Assembly: GCF_000488275.1 (NCBI RefSeq)
Contig: NZ_KI530764.1
Coordinates: forward strand, 39,990 to 103,989
Direction: 5' to 3'
Length of the DNA: 64,000 nucleotides
DNA from: Acinetobacter brisouii CIP 110357
Lineage (GTDB): Bacteria; Pseudomonadota; Gammaproteobacteria; Pseudomonadales; Moraxellaceae
The notes beneath the pieces were generated by a model. The model searched no databases, was not told the DNA's origin, and was given only the letters and a program-made list of their open reading frames with translations. Both the position numbers and the translations under genes were made by a program. Every line of letters begins with the position of its first letter. Position 1 is the first letter of the stretch. Below, piece by piece: positions 1 through 8,580 of this stretch.

Positions 1-1
1 A

Positions 2-514
2 ATCAGTTCACAACATTTTAAGGACACGATTTCAAAACTTAAATTCTATATGCACACCGATCCACTCACTCATTTATATAATCGGCGTGGTATGGGATTG
101 TCTGTGGCTCATTTTATTGAAACAAACATTCCGTTTGCAATCATCTCGATTGATATCGATTATTTTAAGAAAATTAATGATACGTTTGGGCATGACCAAG
201 GTGACGTAATTTTAAAAGAAATTGCCAACCATATTCGTTCTAATTTCCGTGATGAAGATATTTGTTGTCGTAGTGGTGGTGAAGAATTTGTGGTTTTGGC
301 TGCTAGGCTAAAATTGGAAAATGCTGTAAATCTAGCAGAGCGCTTACGTCAAAAAATTGAAAGTACATCAATGCCTTTAGTGGGTGAAGTCACAATTTCT
401 ATTGGTATTTCACACTGGCCAACCACTTCACAAAATATAAAAACTGTATTTAAACGTGCGGATGAGTGTTTGTATAATGCCAAGGCTGATGGAAGAAATT
501 GCACCCGTTTTTAA
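2..514 (+). CDS. GGDEF diguanylate cyclase, 3' end only
   Basis: This is the C-terminal 170 residues of a diguanylate cyclase, which makes cyclic-di-GMP from two GTP. The reading frame is open from base 2 to the stop, and the residues before the first ATG (base 50) align with the linker of the gene at 1121, so the ATG is internal and the gene starts left of the window. Visible motifs are DPLTHLYNRRG, the substrate loop FAIISIDIDYFKKIND, an allosteric RxxD site (RDED) and, five residues on, the active-site GGEEF. The catalytic domain looks intact. It is a close tandem paralog of the next gene and probably shares its Cache-type sensor and two membrane segments, which cannot be seen here. Confidence 0.9.
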   Translation: MSSQHFKDTISKLKFYMHTDPLTHLYNRRGMGLSVAHFIETNIPFAIISIDIDYFKKINDTFGHDQGDVILKEIANHIRSNFRDEDICCRSGGEEFVVLAARLKLENAVNLAERLRQKIESTSMPLVGEVTISIGISHWPTTSQNIKTVFKRADECLYNAKADGRNCTRF

Positions 515-540
515 GGTTTAAAAACACCTAAACCCTATTT
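515..540 (+). terminator. weak hairpin after the first GGDEF gene
   Basis: GGTTTA at 515-520 pairs with TAAACC at 529-534 immediately after the stop codon, and a T-rich stretch follows. It could be an intrinsic terminator, but the stem is only six pairs and AT-rich. Confidence 0.35.
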
Positions 541-1120
541 ATATATTATATATTATTCACCGAATTATTTTTCTTTCTGAGCAGAAATATAACTAAGTTT
601 TAATTTATTAAATATTTTTATCAGTATATTTTAGACTGCTTTCATAATGGCTTACATCCTCTTTCTTTTTTTTCATGATTTTATTAAAAAAAATAACAAA
701 AACTATGATGAAAAAAGCCTAGCATAAACATTATAAAAAATCATAGTCATTTTTTATTTATAAATTAAATATTTAAATATCAAAGATATATAACTGAGAT
801 ATAAAAATAAAATACAGAATGAGTGATAAAGATACACTTACATTAGATTTGTGATGTGATGCCAAATGATCAGCTAAATTTCATATGTATATAAAAATAA
901 TAAAATGTGATTTTGTTCTCATTTTATTGATTTTTTTTTAAACTAGACTCATTTTATAAGGTGGTTTTTATCATAAATTACGTTGAAATACATTTCAATC
1001 TTACTCAGTAAGAAAAATAAAAAGGATGAAAACTTATGATTTATAATAAATAAGCATATTTCTTTTGATTATTATTTACGTTTAATCGTATAATTTTTTG
1101 AATCAAATTTGAAGTAATCA
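541..1120. other. AT-rich intergenic spacer
   Basis: About 580 bases of very AT-rich sequence between the two tandem GGDEF genes. It must hold the promoter of the second gene. No ORF, RNA gene or convincing repeat was recognised. Confidence 0.5.
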
Positions 1121-2698
1121 ATGTTAATGTGGCTAAGAAAAATCATTTACTCACTTAATTTAGACCTGAGAAAACTTATTCTGTGTCTCGCTGCATTTAG
1201 CGTTTTTAGTTTATTTATTGCTTCATTACTTGTCAGCTATTATGTCCAGAAAAAAGAGCTGATACAAAATGCATTATCAGTCAACCTAGAATATGCTCAA
1301 AAAATCGCCAATGGAACGGATAGCCACTTTTCCATTATGCAGCATGAACTCGCTTATAGTGCTGCCTTGCTAGGACAGAATTTTAATAATGCTCAGCTAC
1401 GTCAAACTGAAGTTGAACGCCTGAAGTATCAATCGAATTATTTTAATAGTGTGCTGATCTCCGATAGCACTGGGCGTTTTCTGAGCTATGCACCAGCTCA
1501 GTTAAAACTCAATACAAATGTGGTGAATCATACTATAGGCGTAAAATCCTCACTGCAAAAGAAAGCAGCATTTATTAGTTCGCCTTATTATTCGATTAAA
1601 AATAATCTCATCATTTTTATTTCACAGCCGATTTTTGACCAGCAGCATCGTTATTTGGGATTTATAGCGGCTTCAATTTATTTAAAGCAAGACAATATTT
1701 TAAATCAGATGCTTGCCAGCAAATATGGCTATAAGAAAAATTATATGTATGTCATGGATAGTTCCAGAAGAATTATTTTTCATCCCAATGGAAAACGTAT
1801 AGGTGAGACTGTAAAGAATAATACAGGTCTGGATGCGATGACCCACAATAAACAAGGCTCCATTCGTTTGATCAATAGTCTAGGAATTGATAACTTGGCA
1901 GGCTTTGCTCGTGTTCCCTCAACCAATTGGATTGTGGTATCACAACAGCCAACACATGAACTTTTGGATCAGGCCAATAAAATAATTTATAAAATTTTAT
2001 TTGGTATGTCATTATTTTATATTTTGATTTTTCTAATTATCTGGCGAGTTGCTTACCTGATTTCTAACCCACTCTCTGATCTGGCAAAAATGGCAAGCGA
2101 TCTTAGCCATCCTGAAATAGATGAAAAAATTAAACAGGTTGAGCCGTGGTTTGTCGAGGTATTGAAGTTTAAAATTTCCTTATTGCTCAGTTCACAATAT
2201 TTTAAACAAACGATTAACGAGCTAAATTATCATGTGAATACTGACCCGCTCACAGGTTTATATAATCGTCGTGGTATGGATCTGTTTATCGATGATCTGG
2301 TAAAAACCAATACTGAGTTTGCGGTTATTTTTATTGATATTGATCATTTTAAAAAGATTAATGACACCTTTGGACATGATAAAGGTGATCTCGTACTCAA
2401 AGAGCTGGCTGCTTATATTAAATCGAATTTCCGTAGTGATGATGTGTGCTGTCGAATTGGGGGGGAAGAATTTGTGGTACTTGCTCCAATTTTTGACTTG
2501 GATTTTAGTTATTCTTTAGCAGAAAATTTGAGAAAAAGTTTAGAAAATCATCAAATTGATCTTGTTGGTACAATTACTGTATCGATCGGGATAGCATATT
2601 GGCCATTAAGTTCAAAAAATGTAGAAACGGTATTTAAAATTGCCGATCAGAATTTGTATCGTGCTAAAAATGAAGGGCGTAACTGTATTCGAATGTAG
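1121..2698 (+). CDS. Cache-GGDEF membrane diguanylate cyclase
   Basis: A 525-residue membrane-bound diguanylate cyclase. Residues about 17-39 form the first membrane helix, about 40-285 an extracytoplasmic dCache-like sensor, about 288-314 the second helix, followed by a short HAMP-like linker and a GGDEF domain from about 370. The active site GGEEF lies at 447-451 and the product-inhibition RxxD site (RSDD) five residues before it, so both synthesis and feedback control look intact. The start is the first of two nearby ATGs (MLMWL) and no strong ribosome site separates them. The partial gene upstream is a tandem paralog, which points to a local duplication. The ligand of the Cache domain is not predictable from sequence. 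Confidence 0.9.
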   Translation: MLMWLRKIIYSLNLDLRKLILCLAAFSVFSLFIASLLVSYYVQKKELIQNALSVNLEYAQKIANGTDSHFSIMQHELAYSAALLGQNFNNAQLRQTEVERLKYQSNYFNSVLISDSTGRFLSYAPAQLKLNTNVVNHTIGVKSSLQKKAAFISSPYYSIKNNLIIFISQPIFDQQHRYLGFIAASIYLKQDNILNQMLASKYGYKKNYMYVMDSSRRIIFHPNGKRIGETVKNNTGLDAMTHNKQGSIRLINSLGIDNLAGFARVPSTNWIVVSQQPTHELLDQANKIIYKILFGMSLFYILIFLIIWRVAYLISNPLSDLAKMASDLSHPEIDEKIKQVEPWFVEVLKFKISLLLSSQYFKQTINELNYHVNTDPLTGLYNRRGMDLFIDDLVKTNTEFAVIFIDIDHFKKINDTFGHDKGDLVLKELAAYIKSNFRSDDVCCRIGGEEFVVLAPIFDLDFSYSLAENLRKSLENHQIDLVGTITVSIGIAYWPLSSKNVETVFKIADQNLYRAKNEGRNCIRM

Positions 2699-2729
2699 TT
2701 GGAATCAATAAACTTCTTTCATCCGCCAT

Positions 2730-2760
2730 TCTATTTTCCTTATGCTATTGTGAAAATAGA
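2730..2760 (+). terminator. putative terminator hairpin
   Basis: TCTATTTTC (2730-2738) and GAAAATAGA (2752-2760) form a perfect nine-pair stem 31 bases after the stop of the Cache-GGDEF gene. A short TTTAAAG follows rather than a full T-run, so the call is tentative. Confidence 0.4.
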
Positions 2761-2960
2761 TTTAAAGTTCGCTCAGAAACAATAATCCGAGACAATGAGG
2801 AAAGGGCAAAACGAATAGATATCGTATATTTCTATCAGATTCAGGATGTGCTTTCTTGCCTTTATACTTCCTGTTGTTACTGAAAGCTAAATACTCGTTC
2901 AAACGGCTATATTAAAAAAATTATATTCAAATACTGATACCGTTGTTTAAATATTTTGAA

Positions 2961-3797
2961 CTATGGCTGTTGCTGTGCCGCTTCCCATGCAATGATGGCC
3001 GCTTTACGGGTGATACCCCAACGATAACCACCCAATACGCCAGATGCCTGAATCACTCGATGGCAGGGAATTAAGAATGCCACAGGGTTGCGTCCAATCG
3101 CGGTGCCAACAGCACGCGAGGCTTTGGGTTGACCAATTTGTTGGGCAATACTGGCATAACTACATAGTGCACCTTGCGGAATTTTTAATAAACTTTCCCA
3201 AACCTTGAGTTGAAATTCACTGGCTTTTAAATGCAGTTTTAACTGTGGAAGATTGGCTTCATTCTGCATAAAAATTGCCAATGCCTGTTGCTGTTTGATC
3301 TCCAGCATCTGCTGGAAATCTGCATTTGGAAACTGTGTTTGTAACTGCTGTAGCGCAAGCATGGGGTTGTCGAAACTTAAAGCACAAATACCTTTTGAAG
3401 TTGATGCAATAAACGCTGCGCCAAAGGGAGTATCATGTACCCAGTGTTTAATAGTGAGCTGCTTGCCGCCTTGTTGGTATTCGGCAGGGCTCATTCCTTC
3501 AATTTGAACAAACAAATCATGTAAGCGGCTGCTGCTCGACAATCCAGTCGCATAAGTTGCTTCTAAAATGGCATTTTGGCTGCTATGTTGCAGCACCTGT
3601 TTCGCATATGCCAAGCTGGTATATTGTAAAAACTTTTTTGGACTGGTGCCTGCCCATTGACTAAATAAACGCTGAAAGTGTGCAGGACTTAAATGTACTT
3701 GTGCTGCAATTTCAGCAAGACTTGGTTGCTGCATAAAGTTTTTATGAATATATTCAATTGCTTGAGCAATGCGTTGATAATCGCGTTCGGTAGACAT
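2961..3797 (-). CDS. AraC-type regulator fused to O6-alkylguanine-DNA methyltransferase
   Basis: A suicide repair enzyme that moves the methyl group from O6-methylguanine to its own cysteine, joined to an AraC DNA-binding domain. Residues about 1-105 carry the two AraC helix-turn-helix motifs (SLAEIAAQVHLSPAHFQRLF and the PAEYQ end); the C-terminal half is the methyltransferase with the hallmark PCHRVI, cysteine at about residue 245. The N-terminal zinc phosphotriester domain of classical Ada is absent, so it matches the shorter Ada/Ogt hybrids. I chose the ATG at 3797 (MSTERDYQ) over an upstream TTG at 3818. It stands alone, convergent with the GGDEF gene. How it would be activated as a regulator without the phosphotriester domain is unclear. 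Confidence 0.85.
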   Translation of the reverse strand: MSTERDYQRIAQAIEYIHKNFMQQPSLAEIAAQVHLSPAHFQRLFSQWAGTSPKKFLQYTSLAYAKQVLQHSSQNAILEATYATGLSSSSRLHDLFVQIEGMSPAEYQQGGKQLTIKHWVHDTPFGAAFIASTSKGICALSFDNPMLALQQLQTQFPNADFQQMLEIKQQQALAIFMQNEANLPQLKLHLKASEFQLKVWESLLKIPQGALCSYASIAQQIGQPKASRAVGTAIGRNPVAFLIPCHRVIQASGVLGGYRWGITRKAAIIAWEAAQQQP

Positions 3798-3979
3798 AAG
3801 CAAACTCAAGTTAAACAAAATCTACCTTAACAAGTTGTGAATAAAAAATAAATCCAGATCATGCGCAACTTTAAGAACATCACTGGCACAGTGATATATT
3901 ACTTTTAGTGGATTGAAATGATTAGAAATACTTATCAATCTGGTCTAATTTATTCATTGAAAAAAGTTTGATCAAATCA

Positions 3980-4579
3980 TTAAATTTGTCCAATCAAACG
4001 CTGAATAATAATTTGAATGTATTTGTTTAGATCATCTTTAAAAATCATATATTGCAGAGCTAAACCGTAACTTAATGAAATAATTTCCAAGATTTTTGCT
4101 TCAAGCTGTTCTGCGTCAACTTGCTTGTAGTGTGAGAAAAGTTGAATCAAGATTTTAGAAATTTGTTCGTGATGAGTTTGCCAAACTTGTTTATATTCAG
4201 TAGCGAAACTTTCTTCACGTGCTGCATACAGTTGTAGTTCGATTGAAATCTTTAACCACTCATCATTTTGAAAAAAGTCAGTCAGCCAAAGTTCAAGTTT
4301 TTCTAGCAATGAAGAAAAATCCGAATCGATTTGAGTCATGATTTTTTGTAATTGGGCATTTTCCTGCTCAAACTGACTCTTCATAAGCGTGAGTAAGAAC
4401 TCTTCTTTATGACTAAAATTCGAGTAAAAAGCACCTTGAGTATATCCTGCATATTTTGAGATATTTCTGATAGATACAGCGCTATATCCTTGCTCAGAAA
4501 TCAAATGAAATCCTGCATTGATTAAGTGTAATCGAGTCTGTATCTGTTTCTCATCACGAGATATTTTAGCGTGTTCCAT
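3980..4579 (-). CDS. TetR family repressor
   Basis: A 199-residue TetR-type regulator. The N-terminal helix-turn-helix (about residues 12-58) reads GFHLISEQGYSAVSIRNISK followed by YTQGAFYSNFSHKEEFL, a classic TetR recognition helix. The C-terminal ligand domain is unassigned. It is transcribed divergently from the NAD(P)H oxidoreductase at 4700, and the 120-base gap holds two similar palindromes, so it very probably represses itself and that neighbour. The inducer is likely an electrophile or quinone, judged only from the partner gene. Confidence 0.85.
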   Translation of the reverse strand: MEHAKISRDEKQIQTRLHLINAGFHLISEQGYSAVSIRNISKYAGYTQGAFYSNFSHKEEFLLTLMKSQFEQENAQLQKIMTQIDSDFSSLLEKLELWLTDFFQNDEWLKISIELQLYAAREESFATEYKQVWQTHHEQISKILIQLFSHYKQVDAEQLEAKILEIISLSYGLALQYMIFKDDLNKYIQIIIQRLIGQI

Positions 4580-4592
4580 AACTGTGTTTAGA

Positions 4593-4618
4593 TTTTAAAT
4601 ATCACTTGCTATCTTAAA
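4593..4618. promoter_or_regulatory. TetR operator copy 1
   Basis: AAATATCACTTGCTATCTTAAA lies within an imperfect palindrome whose flanks TTTAA/TTAAA mirror each other. It is nearly identical to the copy 53 bases downstream. Its position just before the repressor start codon suggests autorepression. Confidence 0.6.
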
Positions 4619-4645
4619 TTTTATGCGATAAGTTTGCCATCTATA

Positions 4646-4672
4646 TTTCAAATATCACTTGATATCTGAAAT
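4646..4672. promoter_or_regulatory. TetR operator copy 2
   Basis: A 26-base near-perfect palindrome, TTTCAAATATCA followed by its mirror TGATATCTGAAA. It matches the copy at 4593-4618 and sits 30 bases before the oxidoreductase start, where bound repressor would block transcription. Confidence 0.65.
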
Positions 4673-4699
4673 TATAATTTTAAAAATTTAGAGAAAATT

Positions 4700-5329
4700 A
4701 TGAATGCTTCAACTTCAATAAGAAAAATCGTCGTGATCAATGGTCATCCTTCAGTAAGCAGTTTTAATCATGCATTGGTACAGGCTTATGCTGATTCGGC
4801 TGCTGAACAAGGTGTATGGGTTGATGTAATTGAAATAGGTCAATTGAATTTTGACCCAAATTTAAAATATGGCTATGAAAAAAGAATGAATTTAGAGCCT
4901 GATTTGGTTGAGGCTTGGAGAAAAATCATGGAGGCTGATCATCTTGTCTGGATTTTTCCTGTTTGGTGGGGAGGGCTTCCTGCGATTACAAAAGGTTTTA
5001 TTGACCGTGTTTTTCTGCCTTCTATGGCATTTAGTTATTACGATAAAAGCAATTGGATTCGCGGGCATCTACAAAATAAAACAGCTCGAATTGTGACGAC
5101 CTTAGACCAATCAGGTTGGACTTATAAATGGTATTTTGGAGAGCCAAGCACTCGGCAGCTTAAACAAGCAACCTTACAATTTTGTGGCGTTAAAAAAGTC
5201 AAAACTCATTATATGGGTTCGATTCGTGGTTCAAGCGCTACTCAACGGGAAAAATGGTTACAGTCTATTGTAAAAATGGCACAGCAGGATGGTCATTATT
5301 TGTTGGCTAAAGTGTTGGCCGTTCATTGA
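4700..5329 (+). CDS. NAD(P)H dehydrogenase (quinone) family flavoprotein
   Basis: A 209-residue flavodoxin-fold (Flavodoxin_2) oxidoreductase of the MdaB/KefF/NQO-like group. These use FMN or FAD and NAD(P)H for two-electron reduction of quinones or related electrophiles in the cytoplasm. The N-terminal strand-loop VVINGHPSVSSFN binds the flavin phosphate, and FPVWWGGLPAITKGFIDRVFLP is the conserved substrate/FMN segment. Length fits the family. It is divergent from a TetR gene with two shared operators, which suggests induction by the quinone or electrophile it detoxifies. The substrate is not predictable. Confidence 0.85.
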   Translation: MNASTSIRKIVVINGHPSVSSFNHALVQAYADSAAEQGVWVDVIEIGQLNFDPNLKYGYEKRMNLEPDLVEAWRKIMEADHLVWIFPVWWGGLPAITKGFIDRVFLPSMAFSYYDKSNWIRGHLQNKTARIVTTLDQSGWTYKWYFGEPSTRQLKQATLQFCGVKKVKTHYMGSIRGSSATQREKWLQSIVKMAQQDGHYLLAKVLAVH

Positions 5330-5362
5330 TACAAAATTTAAAATAGTGTCTCGCAATCGTTT

Positions 5363-6505
5363 TCAATGAAAACAAATTTGATTTCGACCATTATTTTTTG
5401 CAATGTAAAGTCGCTTATCTGCGAGTTCCAATGTCTGCAGAAGTTGTGTATGGCTTTCTATTTCAGCAATTCCAAAGCTAACGGTCACGTCAATATAATG
5501 CTCAGTAAATGACTGTTTTTCTATTCTATCGCGTATACGATCTGCGAGTTTTATGGTTGACGCATAGTTTGAACATTTAATCATGATGACAAATTCTTCG
5601 CCGCCAAATCTAGCAATTAAATCGTCTTCGCGAACGCTGTCTTTTAATATATGCGCGATATCACATAGGATTTTATCGCCGATCGCATGACCCCAAGTAT
5701 CATTAATTTTCTTAAAATGATCGATATCACACATAATAATATATAAATTGGCTGCCTGATATTTTTTAATCAGCATGTCAGTTTTTTCAAAAAATCCTCT
5801 TCGATTATAGAGTTTAGTGAGAGGGTCCTGATAGCGTTCATGATTGAGTAAGGTGAATTGCTCTTTGATGGTTGTGGCTACAATAATGATTGCAAACCAG
5901 ATACTTAAGATAATATTAATCGCCAGCATCAACATCCACCAATTTGAGAACGATAAATTGATGGCATCTATATCTTGAAGATAGAAGAGAATGACTAAAA
6001 ATCTTATGGCATTGTAAATTGTTAAGAAAAAGTAGCTAAAACAGAAAATTTTACCTAATAAAGACACCTGTTTGAAATAAGAATAAACACCCGGCACAAC
6101 CATCGCCAGCAGGCAGGTGATGACAAAGTTGATGGTCAGCATTCTCAACCAGAATTTCTGATCAATATATGACAGATAGCCCAGTAAACAGATACCACAT
6201 AAAACTAAAAGCAATGAGGCTAAAAAATAGGATTTCGCTTTTACTTTTAGTCTTATGCCATGGGTTAAAGCCCAAGTCCCACAAAGATATAAAATTCCGA
6301 TCCATGGGGCGGTCAGAGTCATTTGCTCATTTGTCATAAGACTCTGAATGCCTAATGCACTAGATGGTAAAATATATCCGATCCCGCACCAAAATAAATA
6401 TTTTGGAGCATGAAACATCAGATACCCGACAATAAAAGTACAGCCTATTAAAATTAAGCAAGTAGGAACAATAAGTAGAAAATACTGAAAACTGGGTAAA
6501 TACAC
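5363..6505 (-). CDS. membrane GGDEF diguanylate cyclase
   Basis: A 380-residue protein with about six to seven hydrophobic helices in residues 1-215, then a GGDEF domain beginning at DPLTKLYNRRG (about 222). The active site GGEEF is at 301-305 with an RxxD inhibition site (REDD) five residues before, so it should be an active, feedback-regulated diguanylate cyclase. The membrane part is not a sensor domain I can name. The start is a GTG at 6505 with no clear ribosome site; a shorter start at an internal ATG about 29 codons later would lose the first helix. It converges with the oxidoreductase gene 33 bases away. Confidence 0.85.
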   Translation of the reverse strand: MYLPSFQYFLLIVPTCLILIGCTFIVGYLMFHAPKYLFWCGIGYILPSSALGIQSLMTNEQMTLTAPWIGILYLCGTWALTHGIRLKVKAKSYFLASLLLVLCGICLLGYLSYIDQKFWLRMLTINFVITCLLAMVVPGVYSYFKQVSLLGKIFCFSYFFLTIYNAIRFLVILFYLQDIDAINLSFSNWWMLMLAINIILSIWFAIIIVATTIKEQFTLLNHERYQDPLTKLYNRRGFFEKTDMLIKKYQAANLYIIMCDIDHFKKINDTWGHAIGDKILCDIAHILKDSVREDDLIARFGGEEFVIMIKCSNYASTIKLADRIRDRIEKQSFTEHYIDVTVSFGIAEIESHTQLLQTLELADKRLYIAKNNGRNQICFH

Positions 6506-6638
6506 GAATTTAATAAAAATTTAGATGTGTTGGTTAATTTTAAATCGTTTTATGAAAGGCGATCAATCTATATCTTTCTATTTTCAAATCATGATTGAAT
6601 GCTAATCCATAAACTTCAGAACGCTTACATCTTTTGTA

Positions 6639-6660
6639 AAAGCAATCAATAAATTGCTTT
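6639..6660. promoter_or_regulatory. probable HipB operator
   Basis: AAAGCAAT (6639-6646) and ATTGCTTT (6653-6660) are perfect eight-base arms around a six-base spacer. A degraded second copy ending in ATTGCTTA lies at 6670-6690. Both are 30-80 bases before the antitoxin gene, the usual place for HipB autorepression sites. Confidence 0.65.
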
Positions 6661-6720
6661 ATGTAAAAAAAGAAACTAATATATTGCTTAATGAATTAAA
6701 AATCAATCAAAGTATCTACC

Positions 6721-7029
6721 ATGAATGAGCCTTTACTTCGGCAAATTAAACGAAGACGCCTCCAACTTGGCTTTAAGCAAGCGGAGATGCAATCTCGTAC
6801 AGGCATATCGCGGCAGCAGTATCAAAAACTGGAAAGTCAGGGCAATCCACGCTTGGATACGCTGGAAATTGTTGCCGCAGGGCTCAATGCACAGTTGATG
6901 CTGATTCCTGACGATAAAGCATATCTGGTCAGGCAGTTGTTAAATGATGAAATTAAAATCAGCATTGAAGATCAGGATGATTTAATGACTAACCCGTGGA
7001 AAGGTCTACTGGGAGATGCTGAATCATGA
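6721..7029 (+). CDS. hipB: HipB-like antitoxin, XRE family
   Basis: A 102-residue Cro/CI-type helix-turn-helix protein. Residues about 6-60 hold the domain (QIKRRRLQLGFKQAEMQSRTGISRQQYQKLE), and the remaining tail is acidic. It overlaps the HipA-like kinase by four bases (ATGA), so the two are translationally coupled. In HipBA systems the antitoxin binds and neutralises the kinase and represses the operon through palindromes; matching palindromes are present upstream. Assignment rests on order, overlap and partner. Confidence 0.8.
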   Translation: MNEPLLRQIKRRRLQLGFKQAEMQSRTGISRQQYQKLESQGNPRLDTLEIVAAGLNAQLMLIPDDKAYLVRQLLNDEIKISIEDQDDLMTNPWKGLLGDAES

Positions 7030-8312
7030 ATAGCGTCAGTGTTCTGAAATTAATATTACACCATGTCGTAATCGGATACTTGGCAGGGTTTCAGAACGGA
7101 AAGAATATTCTGGTTTTTACTGATGCCTTTCGGCTTGATTCACAACGCCCAACACTGAGTGTATTAACTTCGCCTGTATATCCACAATCTGAAAAAATCT
7201 TGGAAAAGACCTTCGTAACACATCAGCGCTTACATCCATTGCTATCGAACTTATTGCCTGAAGGGGCCTTGCGAGAGCTGATTGCCAGCAGCTTGAAACT
7301 CCATATTGACAATGAATTCCAGTTGCTGGCTGCTTTGGGGCATGACCTGCCAGGTGCATTGCTTGCAACACAGGCAAATCTTGATGAAATTCCAGATGTT
7401 ATAAAATACAAGCTTCAAATCTCAGATACTGACCAAGTTATACCGCAAGAACTACAGACAGATAATAAGTTTTCGCTTGCTGGCGTGCAGATGAAGTTTT
7501 CCATGAAAGCTCAAGATGGGCGTTTTACTTTGGCACATGGTGCAGAGTCGGCTTTACTGGGAGACTGGATCATTAAAACGCCTTCCTCACGGCATGCTTT
7601 TGTACCGCTGAATGAATATTCGATCATGATGCTTGCTCAAATGGCAGGAATCGAAATTCCAGAGATTCAACTGGTAGATGTGGCATGTCTACAGGATTTA
7701 CCTGTGCTGAATTTGCCTCAAGAACAATATGCGTTTGCAATCAAAAGATTTGACCGGCACAGCACTGATCAGACCACAGAACGAATTCATATTGAAGATT
7801 TTGCTCAGATTTTTGGGGCGTATCCACACCAAAAATACAGTACCACCAATTATGAGCAGATCGGTCAAATTATTTATCAGTATTCTGGAAATAAAATTTT
7901 GGATATTCAACAATTTGCCAGTCGTATTCTGATCAATATTTTACTGGCAAATGGCGATGCTCATTTAAAAAACTGGAGCATGATCTACCCCGATACGCGC
8001 ATACCCAGATTTTCACCTGCCTATGATATTTTAATGACCAGTGTCTATATTGAAAATGAGCGACATTTTGCCTTAAATCTGGCCAAAAACAAGGACTGGT
8101 ATTTAGCTGAAATGAAGCACTTTCAACAATGGGCAGAGAAAGTGGGGGTTCCTTGGCGAGTCATTGAAAAGCAGTTGCATGATGTTATGGCTAAGGCGCG
8201 GACACTGTGGCCAAAAGCATTAGCCGATCTGCCTATGGCGACAGTTCATAAAGAAAAATTAAAAATGCACTGGCAGCAATTGCATCCCGATTTTCGGATT
8301 CTGACAAGTTAA
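7026..8312 (+). CDS. hipA: HipA-like serine/threonine kinase toxin
   Basis: A 428-residue HipA-family kinase. The N-terminal HipA domain covers roughly residues 10-110 and the kinase-like domain the rest. The nucleotide-binding loop is FSLAGVQMKFS, the lysine motif is FAIKRFDRH, the catalytic loop NGDAHLKNWSM and the metal-binding SPAYDILMT. All key residues appear intact. E. coli HipA phosphorylates glutamyl-tRNA synthetase and induces growth arrest; the target here could differ. It is full length and coupled to hipB. Confidence 0.85.
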   Translation: MNSVSVLKLILHHVVIGYLAGFQNGKNILVFTDAFRLDSQRPTLSVLTSPVYPQSEKILEKTFVTHQRLHPLLSNLLPEGALRELIASSLKLHIDNEFQLLAALGHDLPGALLATQANLDEIPDVIKYKLQISDTDQVIPQELQTDNKFSLAGVQMKFSMKAQDGRFTLAHGAESALLGDWIIKTPSSRHAFVPLNEYSIMMLAQMAGIEIPEIQLVDVACLQDLPVLNLPQEQYAFAIKRFDRHSTDQTTERIHIEDFAQIFGAYPHQKYSTTNYEQIGQIIYQYSGNKILDIQQFASRILINILLANGDAHLKNWSMIYPDTRIPRFSPAYDILMTSVYIENERHFALNLAKNKDWYLAEMKHFQQWAEKVGVPWRVIEKQLHDVMAKARTLWPKALADLPMATVHKEKLKMHWQQLHPDFRILTS

Positions 8313-8360
8313 CAGCTCCACCCTTTGACGATACGTTCGATAGGGAATTAGAGCCCGCAC

Positions 8361-8423
8361 GAGTTGTTGATGAAGTTCTCTTTGTTTTGTTCTGATGAGA
8401 GTGAGAACAAAACACAACGACTC
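8361..8423. terminator. long stem-loop between hipA and the TetR gene
   Basis: An inner stem TGTTTTGTTCT (8383-8393) pairs perfectly with AGAACAAAACA (8404-8414). An outer stem GAGTTGTTG (8361-8369) pairs with CAACGACTC (8415-8423) with one mismatch. The structure sits between two convergent genes and probably ends transcription from both sides. Confidence 0.5.
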
Positions 8424-8580
8424 TACCTAAAATCTGGTCTAGGGTTAGGCTGAAGATCTTTGAAAGAAAATGGGCAAGAAAAGTTTGTTCACCACGATGC
8501 CTTGCATGGATCCGTTTTCCTGTGTCGAAAAGACAAAGATTAGATAAATCATCATGAAAGCAATCTATTCAAACAGCAGT

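Noticed and set aside
5359..5373. Palindrome GTTTTCAATGAAAAC between convergent genes as a terminator
   Set aside because: It overlaps the end of the GGDEF gene, with almost no loop and no T-run; too weak to call.
8233..8415. 60-residue minus-strand ORF
   Set aside because: It overlaps hipA and the terminal stem-loop and has no recognisable features or ribosome site.
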